A DNA stretch of 64,000 nucleotides from Vibrio fortis (GTDB taxonomy: Bacteria > Pseudomonadota > Gammaproteobacteria > Enterobacterales > Vibrionaceae). Below the pieces are notes generated by a model. That model was not told the origin of the DNA. It did no database searches and was given only the letters and a program-made list of their open reading frames with translations. This document shows positions 27,137 to 35,273 of the stretch, one piece after another. The first letter of the stretch is position 1; each line of letters opens with the position of its first letter. The DNA is taken from contig NZ_AP025487.1 of assembly GCF_024347475.1 (NCBI RefSeq), positions 3,100,001 to 3,164,000 of the forward strand. The letters run 5' to 3'. The translations under genes were made by a program, and so were the position numbers.

Positions 27137-27754
27137 TTAAGCCTTGGCAGCAGCAAGCAATGCACCGCATCCCATGAACATACCACCAAAAATTTTATTT
27201 ATCTTACCCATTACGCGATCTGAGCGAATAAAACGTCCCATTTGTGATGCCAATGAGGTGTAGCCCAACATAACAACGCTATCAATGAATACCGTAGTCA
27301 CACCAAGTACCAAAAGCTGCGGAGCTTGAGGCTGTGAAGGGTCTATAAATTGCGGGAACAATGCAACCAAAAATACGATAGATTTCGGATTTGTAAGATT
27401 AATTAAGACCGCATTGCGCAAAAGTGCCCAACTTGACTGCGATACACCCTCTTCGGTAGCCACCATGCTCGACGTGTCACGCCACTTTTGAATACCAAGC
27501 CAGATAAGATAGACCACACCAACCCATTTAATTAATGTGAACGCGAACGCCGATTTAGCCACCAGCGCGCCAATCCCAGCTCCCACCAATAAAATATGAA
27601 ATGCCAAACCAATTTGCAGGCCAGCAATAGAAGCCAATGATTTACGAGTACCATAGCTTAGACCATTGCTGATCGAATTCACGGTACCTGAGCCCGGCGC
27701 TAAACTAAACAGAATTGCGGTCACGACATAAGCGAGCCAAACATGAGTATCCAT
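27137..27754 (-). CDS. rhtB: RhtB/LysE family amino acid exporter
   Basis: 205 residues, six membrane segments, starting VWLAYVVTAILFSLAPGSGTVNSI. The family signature AGLQIGLAFHILLVGAGIGAL and FLVALFPQFIDP are present. RhtB exports homoserine and homoserine lactone. It is divergent from pldB, followed by yigL, exactly the E. coli rhtB/pldB/yigL arrangement, which supports the specific symbol. Confidence 0.88.
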   Translation of the reverse strand: MDTHVWLAYVVTAILFSLAPGSGTVNSISNGLSYGTRKSLASIAGLQIGLAFHILLVGAGIGALVAKSAFAFTLIKWVGVVYLIWLGIQKWRDTSSMVATEEGVSQSSWALLRNAVLINLTNPKSIVFLVALFPQFIDPSQPQAPQLLVLGVTTVFIDSVVMLGYTSLASQMGRFIRSDRVMGKINKIFGGMFMGCGALLAAAKA

Positions 27755-27835
27755 TGCATTTCCTTAGCAGTACTTTAATCTAACAACATCAATAGCGATA
27801 AAAGCTCTCATCAGTATTCTTTCAGGTAACTTCTC

Positions 27836-28816
27836 ATGGCAAACAGCGCTGCCGCACCTTCTTATTTCACTCAAGAGCCTCAATTTGAGGAAGCGATTAA
27901 ACACCCGATCTCAGCCTTTTGGCAACAAAGAAATGAAGGTTATGTCACCTCATCGAGCAAGAAAAAACTCTACTGGTCGAGCTTTACTTCACCACTGCAT
28001 AGCAAAGCAATTGTGATCTCGAATGGGCGCATAGAGTGCTGCGAAAAATACCAAGAGCTTTTTTACGATCTCTACCATCAAGGTTATGACATTTACTCTT
28101 TTGATCATCAAGGTCAAGGGCGTTCACAACGCAGTGTGCAAGACTCTGACATTGGTCATATTCATGAGTTTGATGATTACATCCGTGATATGCGTGAGAT
28201 TCTCCAACACTTCCCACTCGATAAATACCAGCAACGCTACTTACTCGCTCATTCGATGGGCAGCACCATCGCGACTCGCTACTTACAAACAACACCAGAC
28301 CACTGCTTTGAAAAGGTCGTCTTATGTGCGCCTATGTTTGGCGTCAATACAGATTGGTACCTTAAACCTATCGCTATGTTCGTTGCACAACTGCTAACGG
28401 GGCTATACGCCAAGCCAACTTATGCGCCGGGACATAAAGCGTATTACGCTAAACCTTTTGAAAACAACCTGCTCAGTCAGAGCAAAGTTCGCTACCAGTG
28501 GTTCAGAAAGCTGTATGACGACAATCCAGCGATTCAAGTTGGCGGACCAAGCACGCGTTGGGTATGGCAAGGCTTAATGGCGGCGAAACAAGCCATTCAG
28601 CAAACGCGCCAAATTAAAATTCCCCTTTTGTTGATTCAAGCCGGTAATGAGCAGATCGTTTGCAATCAAGCTCAACAGAACTTCATTAATAAACTGCGCA
28701 AAACAAACGCCGACAGCAAGATGGTCACCATCAATGACGCTAGACATGAAGTGCTGTTTGAAATTGACCAATATCGAAATCAAACTCTGGATTCGATTGT
28801 TGAGTTTTTTCGTTAG
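27836..28816 (+). CDS. pldB: Lysophospholipase L2 PldB
   Basis: 326-residue alpha/beta hydrolase. The nucleophile motif is LLAHSMGST (about residue 143), with an oxyanion region YSFDHQGQGRS upstream and the catalytic His in NDARHEVLFE near the C-terminus. It hydrolyses lysophospholipids at the inner membrane. yigL follows after 143 bases. Confidence 0.93.
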   Translation: MANSAAAPSYFTQEPQFEEAIKHPISAFWQQRNEGYVTSSSKKKLYWSSFTSPLHSKAIVISNGRIECCEKYQELFYDLYHQGYDIYSFDHQGQGRSQRSVQDSDIGHIHEFDDYIRDMREILQHFPLDKYQQRYLLAHSMGSTIATRYLQTTPDHCFEKVVLCAPMFGVNTDWYLKPIAMFVAQLLTGLYAKPTYAPGHKAYYAKPFENNLLSQSKVRYQWFRKLYDDNPAIQVGGPSTRWVWQGLMAAKQAIQQTRQIKIPLLLIQAGNEQIVCNQAQQNFINKLRKTNADSKMVTINDARHEVLFEIDQYRNQTLDSIVEFFR

Positions 28817-28959
28817 AGGGGTTCGCTAAAGAGGAAGACAAGTAATAGAGCTTTGCCCTCTTTTGTTGTACTAATTTCACGTACAATTTGTCTTACAACA
28901 TTGGACACCAACCTCTGCTTGGTGTCTCTATTAATCAAGTACGCTGTATCGAGGGTTAA

Positions 28960-29787
28960 ATGACGATTCCTGCACTGAAAGATTCCATCAATATTGTTGC
29001 CTCTGATCTTGATGGCACACTGCTTGCTCCTAACCACAAGTTGAGTGATTTTACCAAGCAGACGTTGAAGAAATTACACCAGCAAGGCTTCACCTTTATC
29101 TTTGCCACTGGTCGACACCATGTTGACGTTGCGGGTATTCGTCAGCAAGTCGGTATCCCAGCGTATATGATCACCTCTAACGGCGCTCGCGTGCATGACC
29201 AAAACGATCAGTTGATGTACAGCCAGAACGTACCTCAAGAGCTTGTTCAACCAATACTCGATATCGTTCGTCAAGATACGAATATTTTCATCCATATGTA
29301 CCAAAACGATGACTGGTTGCTGGATCGTGAAGATGAGATGCTAGCCAAGTTCCATAGCGAGTCTGGCTTTAGCTACAAACGCTTTGAAGCTGAACAGGCA
29401 CCCACTGATGGTATCGCGAAGGTATTCTTTACTCACCCTGAACATGATCATGAATACCTAGTGACGTTCGAGCAGAAGTTGCGAGACACCTTTGGCGATA
29501 AGCTGAACATCTCCTTCTCTACCCCTTGGTGTTTGGAAATCATGGCTGCTGAGGTATCAAAAGGCCACGCGCTAGAAGCCGTTGCAAAATCACTAGACCT
29601 CACTCTAGATAACTGCATTGCCTTTGGTGATGGTATGAACGATGCCGAAATGTTAGCGATGGCAGGTAAAGGCCTAGTAATGGGCACATCACATGAGAAA
29701 GTGATGCAAGCATTGCCAAACAACGAAGTAATCGGTAGCAACGCGGATGATGCCGTAGCTCACTACCTTGAAGATCATCTGTTGTAA
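28960..29787 (+). CDS. yigL: Sugar/pyridoxal phosphatase YigL (HAD-IIB, Cof type)
   Basis: 275 residues with the four HAD motifs: DLDGTLL near the N-terminus, the TSNGA motif II region, a Lys in motif III (VSKGHAL) and FGDGMNDAEML (motif IV). The C2-type cap between motifs II and III is Cof-like. E. coli YigL dephosphorylates pyridoxal phosphate and sugar phosphates and helps in glucose-phosphate stress. Neighbourhood matches E. coli. Confidence 0.93.
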   Translation: MTIPALKDSINIVASDLDGTLLAPNHKLSDFTKQTLKKLHQQGFTFIFATGRHHVDVAGIRQQVGIPAYMITSNGARVHDQNDQLMYSQNVPQELVQPILDIVRQDTNIFIHMYQNDDWLLDREDEMLAKFHSESGFSYKRFEAEQAPTDGIAKVFFTHPEHDHEYLVTFEQKLRDTFGDKLNISFSTPWCLEIMAAEVSKGHALEAVAKSLDLTLDNCIAFGDGMNDAEMLAMAGKGLVMGTSHEKVMQALPNNEVIGSNADDAVAHYLEDHLL

Positions 29788-29807
29788 CTGTCTCTCCCCT
29801 AAAAACT

Positions 29808-29835
29808 AAAAAGGCAGCCAACCGCTGCCTTTTTT
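29808..29835. terminator. Bidirectional terminator between yigL and the EVE-domain gene
   Basis: Stem GGCAGC / GCTGCC with CAACC loop, A5 before, T6 after. Confidence 0.9.
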
Positions 29836-29864
29836 GAACCTTCATGTTCTCATAAGCTCTAACG

Positions 29865-30332
29865 CTATCGAGAACCCAGTACCTCTTTGTTTAAAATAGC
29901 GTGCCACTCTTGCTCTGTCACTGGCATGATGGATAAGCGATTGCCTCGCTTTACTAATGGCATATTTTCAAGTTCAGGCATCGCTTTCAGCGTCGCTAAA
30001 GGAATCAAACGTTCTGTGGTTCGAACATACTCGACATCGACCATCACCCAACGAGGATTGTCTGGTGACGATTTAGCATCGTAGTAATCACTCTCTGGAT
30101 CAAACTGAAAATGATCCGGATAGGCTTCTCGTGTCACTTTAGCGATACCGGCAACACCGACTTTTTTGCAAGACGAATGGTAAATCATCACTAGGTCACC
30201 CAATTTGACCTGATCACGCATCATATTACGAGCTTGATAGTTACGAACGCCCTCCCAACAAGAGGTGTTTTGCACACGCAAGGTATGAATAGAGAAGGTG
30301 TCGGGTTCTGTTTTAAATAACCAATATGCCAT
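29865..30332 (-). CDS. EVE domain-containing protein
   Basis: 155 residues from the ATG at 30332 (MAYWLFKTEPDTFSIHTL). The open frame extends 36 codons upstream, but that extension is unlike the family. The EVE/PUA-like fold is shown by CWEGVRNYQARNMMRD, KLGDLVMIYHSSCKKVGVAGIAKV and DYYDAKS. EVE domains bind modified bases in DNA or RNA. Function here is unknown; it is divergent from the lipoprotein gene. Confidence 0.88.
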   Translation of the reverse strand: MAYWLFKTEPDTFSIHTLRVQNTSCWEGVRNYQARNMMRDQVKLGDLVMIYHSSCKKVGVAGIAKVTREAYPDHFQFDPESDYYDAKSSPDNPRWVMVDVEYVRTTERLIPLATLKAMPELENMPLVKRGNRLSIMPVTEQEWHAILNKEVLGSR

Positions 30333-30371
30333 AATAAATCCAATTAACGGTTGCTCCGAGGAAGATATAAC

Positions 30372-31922
30372 ATGAAGGTACTTAAAAACCCAGCCGTGTG
30401 GCTGACGGCCATCGCTCTGACGGGTTGTAGTCAAACCCAACTATCCCCTTCAGAATCAGAGAAGTCGCCCACTGCCAGCTTAGATGCGCCGAGTACCATT
30501 CAGCCACAAACCTTTATTATGCGTGGTCAAGTGATTGTCGGCCATGAGAGCCGCACTTTTACTCCTTGTGGTAGCCAAGAACAATACTGGCTAGATTTAT
30601 CACCAGAGCTGGCACTGGAGGCTCAAGGACTCTCTAATACTCCCTACCAACCAATGTATGGCGAGCTTATTGGCCACCTGACCGTACCTAGCCAAACCGG
30701 ATATAACGCCGATTTCACAGCACGCTTTGTTGTCGACCAAGTAAACATTCTGACGGCAGAAAACCCAAACCGCTGCAACCAACCACTTAAACCAACACGT
30801 GTCTTTGGTAATGAACCTTTCTGGTCGGCGCAATTCGATAAGAGCAACATTACCTACTCACAAATGGGTGAGACACCACAAGCTTTTGAGATTCAGTCAA
30901 GCCGTATGAGCAGCGAACAGCGTCAGTATCAATTAAGTAGCGACCAAAGCGATGGCGAACTGAACCTCACTAAGAGCCGTTGTAACGATACCATGAGTGA
31001 TAGCTTGTACGGCTGGAATGCCGAGCTCACCCTCAATGATAAGACCCACAAAGGCTGCGCTACGCTCTCTAATCAAGACCCAACCCTAGAATGGGCAGAT
31101 CGCTACTTTGCTAGCTCAACACAAAATGCCGGCTTCTCAGTGGCTCTTGAATTGAATGCTGACCATAGTGCAATTACCACTTACTCATACAGCAACGGTG
31201 ATGATCCTATTATTGAGCAAGGGTTTTGGCAGCAGCTCAACACCAACCAAGTTCAAGTGGTCATGACGCGCCACCAGCAACAATATCTTATCTCAGAGCG
31301 TATTTTTACTCGTGAAGGCAACCAGTTGACGGCGAAAAAAGAGCGTGTGGGCAATGTTGTGTATCCAATAGCCGATGGTGGTCTGGTTCTCTTTAAAACC
31401 AAAGAGCAACAAGATCTGACCACAGTGACGGAATCATCCGCCGATCTTACACCTCAGAAAATCGATGGTAGGGATCAACTTGATCCCAAGGTCGACCGTG
31501 CGATGCGTGATTATTTTAAGATCCACAAGACCTCAACTGACGATACCCAATATCGTTGGCTGACCTATGACCTCAATGGTGATGGCCAAGAGGAACTACT
31601 GGCTCAGCTTAATTGGTGTGGTTCTGGAGGATGCACTCTGCTTATCTTTGAAAACCATCAACAACAGTGGCGCTTCAACAGTCGTATCACCTTAGTACAG
31701 GGAGCGATTCATTTAGGTGCCGAACAACATAACGGTTGGCAAGATCTCGTCTTTAATGTCAGTGGTGGCGGTGCTACACCAGCACAACATGTGTTGCAGT
31801 ATTCAGGTGTCAGTTACCCACTCAACCCAAGCGTCGCGCCTACAACCACCAACGACAAAGTGAGCCAAGTCATTCTGTTTGCCGACGAAACATCTCCGAT
31901 GCAAAAAGGAGTTAAACTCTAA
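30372..31922 (+). CDS. Outer-membrane or periplasmic lipoprotein, COG3650 family
   Basis: 516 residues from the ATG at 30372 (GAGGAA upstream). A lipoprotein signal ends in LTGC (Cys at residue 19); the next residue is Ser, so sorting to the outer membrane is likely. A COG3650-like domain contains VFGNEPFWSAQFD (about residue 145). A second region (about 245-345) looks like the NlpE N-terminal domain, and the C-terminal third has YDLNGDGQEELLAQL, a calcium-binding-like loop. Function unknown; it is followed after one base by the DTW-domain gene. Confidence 0.82.
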   Translation: MKVLKNPAVWLTAIALTGCSQTQLSPSESEKSPTASLDAPSTIQPQTFIMRGQVIVGHESRTFTPCGSQEQYWLDLSPELALEAQGLSNTPYQPMYGELIGHLTVPSQTGYNADFTARFVVDQVNILTAENPNRCNQPLKPTRVFGNEPFWSAQFDKSNITYSQMGETPQAFEIQSSRMSSEQRQYQLSSDQSDGELNLTKSRCNDTMSDSLYGWNAELTLNDKTHKGCATLSNQDPTLEWADRYFASSTQNAGFSVALELNADHSAITTYSYSNGDDPIIEQGFWQQLNTNQVQVVMTRHQQQYLISERIFTREGNQLTAKKERVGNVVYPIADGGLVLFKTKEQQDLTTVTESSADLTPQKIDGRDQLDPKVDRAMRDYFKIHKTSTDDTQYRWLTYDLNGDGQEELLAQLNWCGSGGCTLLIFENHQQQWRFNSRITLVQGAIHLGAEQHNGWQDLVFNVSGGGATPAQHVLQYSGVSYPLNPSVAPTTTNDKVSQVILFADETSPMQKGVKL

Positions 31923-31923
31923 T

Positions 31924-32523
31924 ATGGAAAAGGTTGTGGCTTGCCAACGATGTGGCTTCACTCATCAATGTATTTGCTCGTTGATCCCCACTCTTGAAAG
32001 CTCTGTAAACATTGCACTGCTTACTCACGAGAACGAACTCCAACGTGATACCAACACTGGAAAACTACTGCAACAAACACTGCCCAACTGTCGCAGCTAT
32101 GTTTGGCAGCGTAAGTCTGCTCCCACAGACTTAATGGCGATGATCAATGATGATGCGATACAAGCTTTGCTCTTATTTCCAAGTGAGCAGAGTGTTGAAG
32201 TCAGTGAGGTCACTAAAGATTATCCAGTAGAAAGCCACAAATTATTGTTTATTGTGCTCGATGCGACATGGCAAGAAGCGAAGAAAATGATGAACAAAAG
32301 CCCATGGTTAAAAGACATCCCACAGGTACACCTCACCCCTAATTTGGATTCAGCCTATACCTTGAGGCGCAATCAAGACTCAGGGCACTTATGTACTTGT
32401 GAGGTTGGTAGCCTACTACTGAGTCAATTGGGTGAAACTGAGCAAGCTCAACAGCTCAACCAGTACTTCCAACACTACTTGAAAGTCTTCCAGGCCGATA
32501 AAAGTGGCCATGCGTTAAGGTAA
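31924..32523 (+). CDS. DTW-domain tRNA-uridine aminocarboxypropyltransferase
   Basis: 199 residues from the ATG at 31924. An N-terminal Cys cluster (CQRCGFTHQCIC) probably binds zinc, and the DTW signature is DATWQEAKKM (about residue 118), followed by LRRNQDSGHLCTCE. The family (TapT/YfiP, TuaA) adds 3-amino-3-carboxypropyl from SAM to tRNA uridines. It is shorter than TapT, so the exact site is not assignable. The start lies one base after the lipoprotein stop, indicating translational coupling. Confidence 0.87.
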   Translation: MEKVVACQRCGFTHQCICSLIPTLESSVNIALLTHENELQRDTNTGKLLQQTLPNCRSYVWQRKSAPTDLMAMINDDAIQALLLFPSEQSVEVSEVTKDYPVESHKLLFIVLDATWQEAKKMMNKSPWLKDIPQVHLTPNLDSAYTLRRNQDSGHLCTCEVGSLLLSQLGETEQAQQLNQYFQHYLKVFQADKSGHALR

Positions 32524-32530
32524 AAAAACC

Positions 32531-32556
32531 AAAGAGCGAGCCTTAGCTCGCTCTTT
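32531..32556. terminator. Terminator after the DTW-domain gene
   Basis: 11-bp stem AAAGAGCGAGC / GCTCGCTCTTT with CTTA loop, immediately before the parS palindrome. Confidence 0.82.
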
Positions 32557-32557
32557 A

Positions 32558-32573
32558 CGTTTCACGTGAAACA
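32558..32573. other. parS: ParB centromere site parS
   Basis: CGTTTCACGTGAAACA matches the widely conserved chromosomal parS TGTTTCACGTGAAACA at 15 of 16 positions; the inner 14 bases (32559-32572) form a perfect palindrome. It is intergenic. Known Vibrio chromosome 1 parS sites have this sequence and cluster near the origin. ParB1 binding here is inferred. Confidence 0.9.
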
Positions 32574-32588
32574 GTAGTCAATCAGAAA

Positions 32589-35069
32589 TCAGAACAGGCG
32601 CTTAGGCTCTCCGACGAAATAGCCTTGTAGGTAATCGACGCCCATGCCCTCAGCAATCCTACACACCTCTTGATTATGAACAAATTCCGCCACGGTTTTA
32701 GCATTCAGTATCTGACACAGGCTGACCAGTTGCTGCGCTATCTTACGCTGCTTCATATCCTGATCAATATTGCGAATCAAACTACCATCGAGCTTAATTA
32801 TCTGCGGCTCCAGCTTAAGGATCTCATCAATGTTGGAGTATCCAGAACCAAAATCATCAACAATGATGTTCACACCCAGCTCTCTGAAGTGATTACAGAT
32901 TTCGATTAAGCGACCGTAATCCTTGATTTGTTCCGTCTCTAACACCTCTAAGCCGATACGCTGTGGATGACTGATGCTTTTAATTGCCTGCTCAAGGTGG
33001 AGTACCGTTTTCTCGTTGGTGAAATCTTGTGGTGCCAGGTTAATACTAAATGAGTCGGTTCGGGTGCTCATAAAATCAAAGGTACGCGAGATCATTTGGC
33101 GACTTAATCGAGTGTAAAGATGAGTGCCTTCAATAATCGGTAAGAAGCGTCCCGGAGTGATCAGCTCTCCTTCTTCCTCGATGCGAACTAAACACTCATA
33201 ACTCTCCACTTGATGAGAATGAGCCGACACTATGGGTTGAGCACAAGCGACCACATTCTTGTTCATAACCGCTCGACTAACACAAGACAACCAACGCAGC
33301 TGCTCTTGGCGCTGTTTTTCTAGCTGAACCAAGGTCTTTGCGTTAACGAGATGTTTGTTTTGACTGACCGCACTACGACGAGCATCAATCGACTTCAGCA
33401 ATAAATCATCAATCGATGTGGTCGGAAAATCACGACGACTCGCAATCCCCGCGCCAATTGATACCGACAAGTAATCAATATCAGGGAGCCCCATCGGCTC
33501 AAAGTTGACATGCTCAGTCTCATCGGCAAATTCAGAGAAGCGCTGTTGTATGTATTCATCACTGGACAAGCTATCAAAGACCACCGCCCACTCACCGATA
33601 CCCACGCTGTAGAGCTGACACTCTTGTTCGAAAAAACGAGTCAACGAACTTTGGAAGTGCTCACTCAAGTCGTTAAGAAGCTTGTCCCCTACACGGTAGC
33701 CATACTTCTCATTAATTTGGCTAAATGTCGTGACCTTGAGCGTGAGCAAGTGGCTAGCTCCACCCATTCGAGCCAATCTTTCGCGCAGAACACTCCGGTT
33801 AGGTAAACCCGTTCGACGATCAACACGATAACTGGCGGTTAGAGCCGTTGCCTGTTGTTGGATCTTGTTGACCATGCTGTTGTTCATGTCATCAACGTCC
33901 ATCAAGGCATTGCGAATCAGTGAAAACAGAGGGGATATATTACTCGCAGGCTGACTGCTTAACTGACGACAGTTTGAATGCTTGCCCTCACTAAGAGCCA
34001 TATAGGTTAAGCTATGGTGCAATAGACGTTGTTGCCCTTGCTCGTGGAACAACTCCCCCATACAGTAAACACCATAAGTGTCGGTCAGCTTCTGGAAGAT
34101 CTCGACCTCTTGGTTCCCTTCAATAAAGTCCAAGCGAGAAGTGCAATTATAGACAAAGAAGCACTCTGGAGAGTGTAAGGCAACTTGCTCAACCCCTAAC
34201 CTGACTTGTTCCAGTGTTAGCGAAGGATGGTCATAACAGAAACGCACCTCCTCCCCAACGTGAAACTCTCCGCTGAACTCAATCTCACCATTATTCGCCA
34301 TTTTAACTGGCAAATGAATATTCTGTTTTTTCGGGTCACCAACCATCAACGGGAAGTTGTGTAGCTGTTCAAAGGGTACTTCGAGACCATCAGCCAGATA
34401 ACGATTATAAAGCTCTCGAATCGGCACCTCGTCCAACTCAATGAGACGAGTGCCTTGCGCCGCGGTAACACGGAAGGTTTTGCCAATTGGATTCCACTCG
34501 GTGAAGTAACCTCGATTAACAGCGAGCTTTTCACTGTGTAGTGCAACCATGACATAGGCTTCTTGATAACAGCACCCATTACTCATCACCCAGCGCCCAG
34601 ATGGAGTGATGGTCGATGCGCCACCACAGATTGGAATATTCAGAGATGAGCGTTCAAACGCATAGAAGAGATCCGTTTTATCCAGCGTTAGGCAATCAGC
34701 AAAACAGATCGCCGTTTGGGTTCCCTCATGGCAATCGAGCTGACGTAACATATCGTCGCTATCTCGAGCCAAATCATCACTATATGGAACCACGGCTGAG
34801 CTAAAGGTAGTCGAAGAGAAACTGCTAAAGACCGCCAGTAACCCTTGGTGTCTAAGCTCGCCCTTATCAATGAAGTGTTCAGCACTGCAGCCAATAGAAG
34901 TAGAGTTAGGAAAACGCGCATGAATAATCTGACACGCAGCTTCAACTCTCTCTTGCTCAAAAGAAGAGAAAATCTGAACCAAAAGCGTGTCGCTCGTTGC
35001 GAAACTTACAGTCTCTAGCTCAACTGCAAGCTGCTCTATATCATGTATAAAGAGAGAAAATGACTGCAT
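32589..35069 (-). CDS. FIST-GGDEF-EAL signalling protein (downstream paralog)
   Basis: 826 residues from the ATG at 35069. N-terminal FIST_N and FIST_C sensory domains (about 1-370; GCSAEHFIDKGE, CYHQ-like FCYDHPSLTLEQV), then a GGDEF-type domain starting YRVDRRTGLPNRSVL with the active motif replaced by GIGEW, then an EAL domain. The EAL motif reads ECL, but N (SINLAPQDF), E (EVLETEQ), DD (VDDFGSG), K (IIKLDGSL), E (VAEFVHN) and Q (YLQGY) are kept, so it may be an active c-di-GMP phosphodiesterase. It is a tandem paralog of the next gene. No clear ribosome binding site. Confidence 0.85.
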   Translation of the reverse strand: MQSFSLFIHDIEQLAVELETVSFATSDTLLVQIFSSFEQERVEAACQIIHARFPNSTSIGCSAEHFIDKGELRHQGLLAVFSSFSSTTFSSAVVPYSDDLARDSDDMLRQLDCHEGTQTAICFADCLTLDKTDLFYAFERSSLNIPICGGASTITPSGRWVMSNGCCYQEAYVMVALHSEKLAVNRGYFTEWNPIGKTFRVTAAQGTRLIELDEVPIRELYNRYLADGLEVPFEQLHNFPLMVGDPKKQNIHLPVKMANNGEIEFSGEFHVGEEVRFCYDHPSLTLEQVRLGVEQVALHSPECFFVYNCTSRLDFIEGNQEVEIFQKLTDTYGVYCMGELFHEQGQQRLLHHSLTYMALSEGKHSNCRQLSSQPASNISPLFSLIRNALMDVDDMNNSMVNKIQQQATALTASYRVDRRTGLPNRSVLRERLARMGGASHLLTLKVTTFSQINEKYGYRVGDKLLNDLSEHFQSSLTRFFEQECQLYSVGIGEWAVVFDSLSSDEYIQQRFSEFADETEHVNFEPMGLPDIDYLSVSIGAGIASRRDFPTTSIDDLLLKSIDARRSAVSQNKHLVNAKTLVQLEKQRQEQLRWLSCVSRAVMNKNVVACAQPIVSAHSHQVESYECLVRIEEEGELITPGRFLPIIEGTHLYTRLSRQMISRTFDFMSTRTDSFSINLAPQDFTNEKTVLHLEQAIKSISHPQRIGLEVLETEQIKDYGRLIEICNHFRELGVNIIVDDFGSGYSNIDEILKLEPQIIKLDGSLIRNIDQDMKQRKIAQQLVSLCQILNAKTVAEFVHNQEVCRIAEGMGVDYLQGYFVGEPKRLF

Positions 35070-35273
35070 AACCACATTAATCGCTGCATTAATGATTTGT
35101 TATTGTGCTGATTATCGATAAGCCTTGCACGTATTACTTACAATCATCCTGTAAGATCTGTGAGCTCAGTTAGGGATGATTCCTTAATAAATCATAGAAT
35201 ATGCAGCGAATTTCTCGAGAGCTGTATGCACATCACATTGTGCTTTAGACACCTTTAAGCGAAACGTTTTTAG

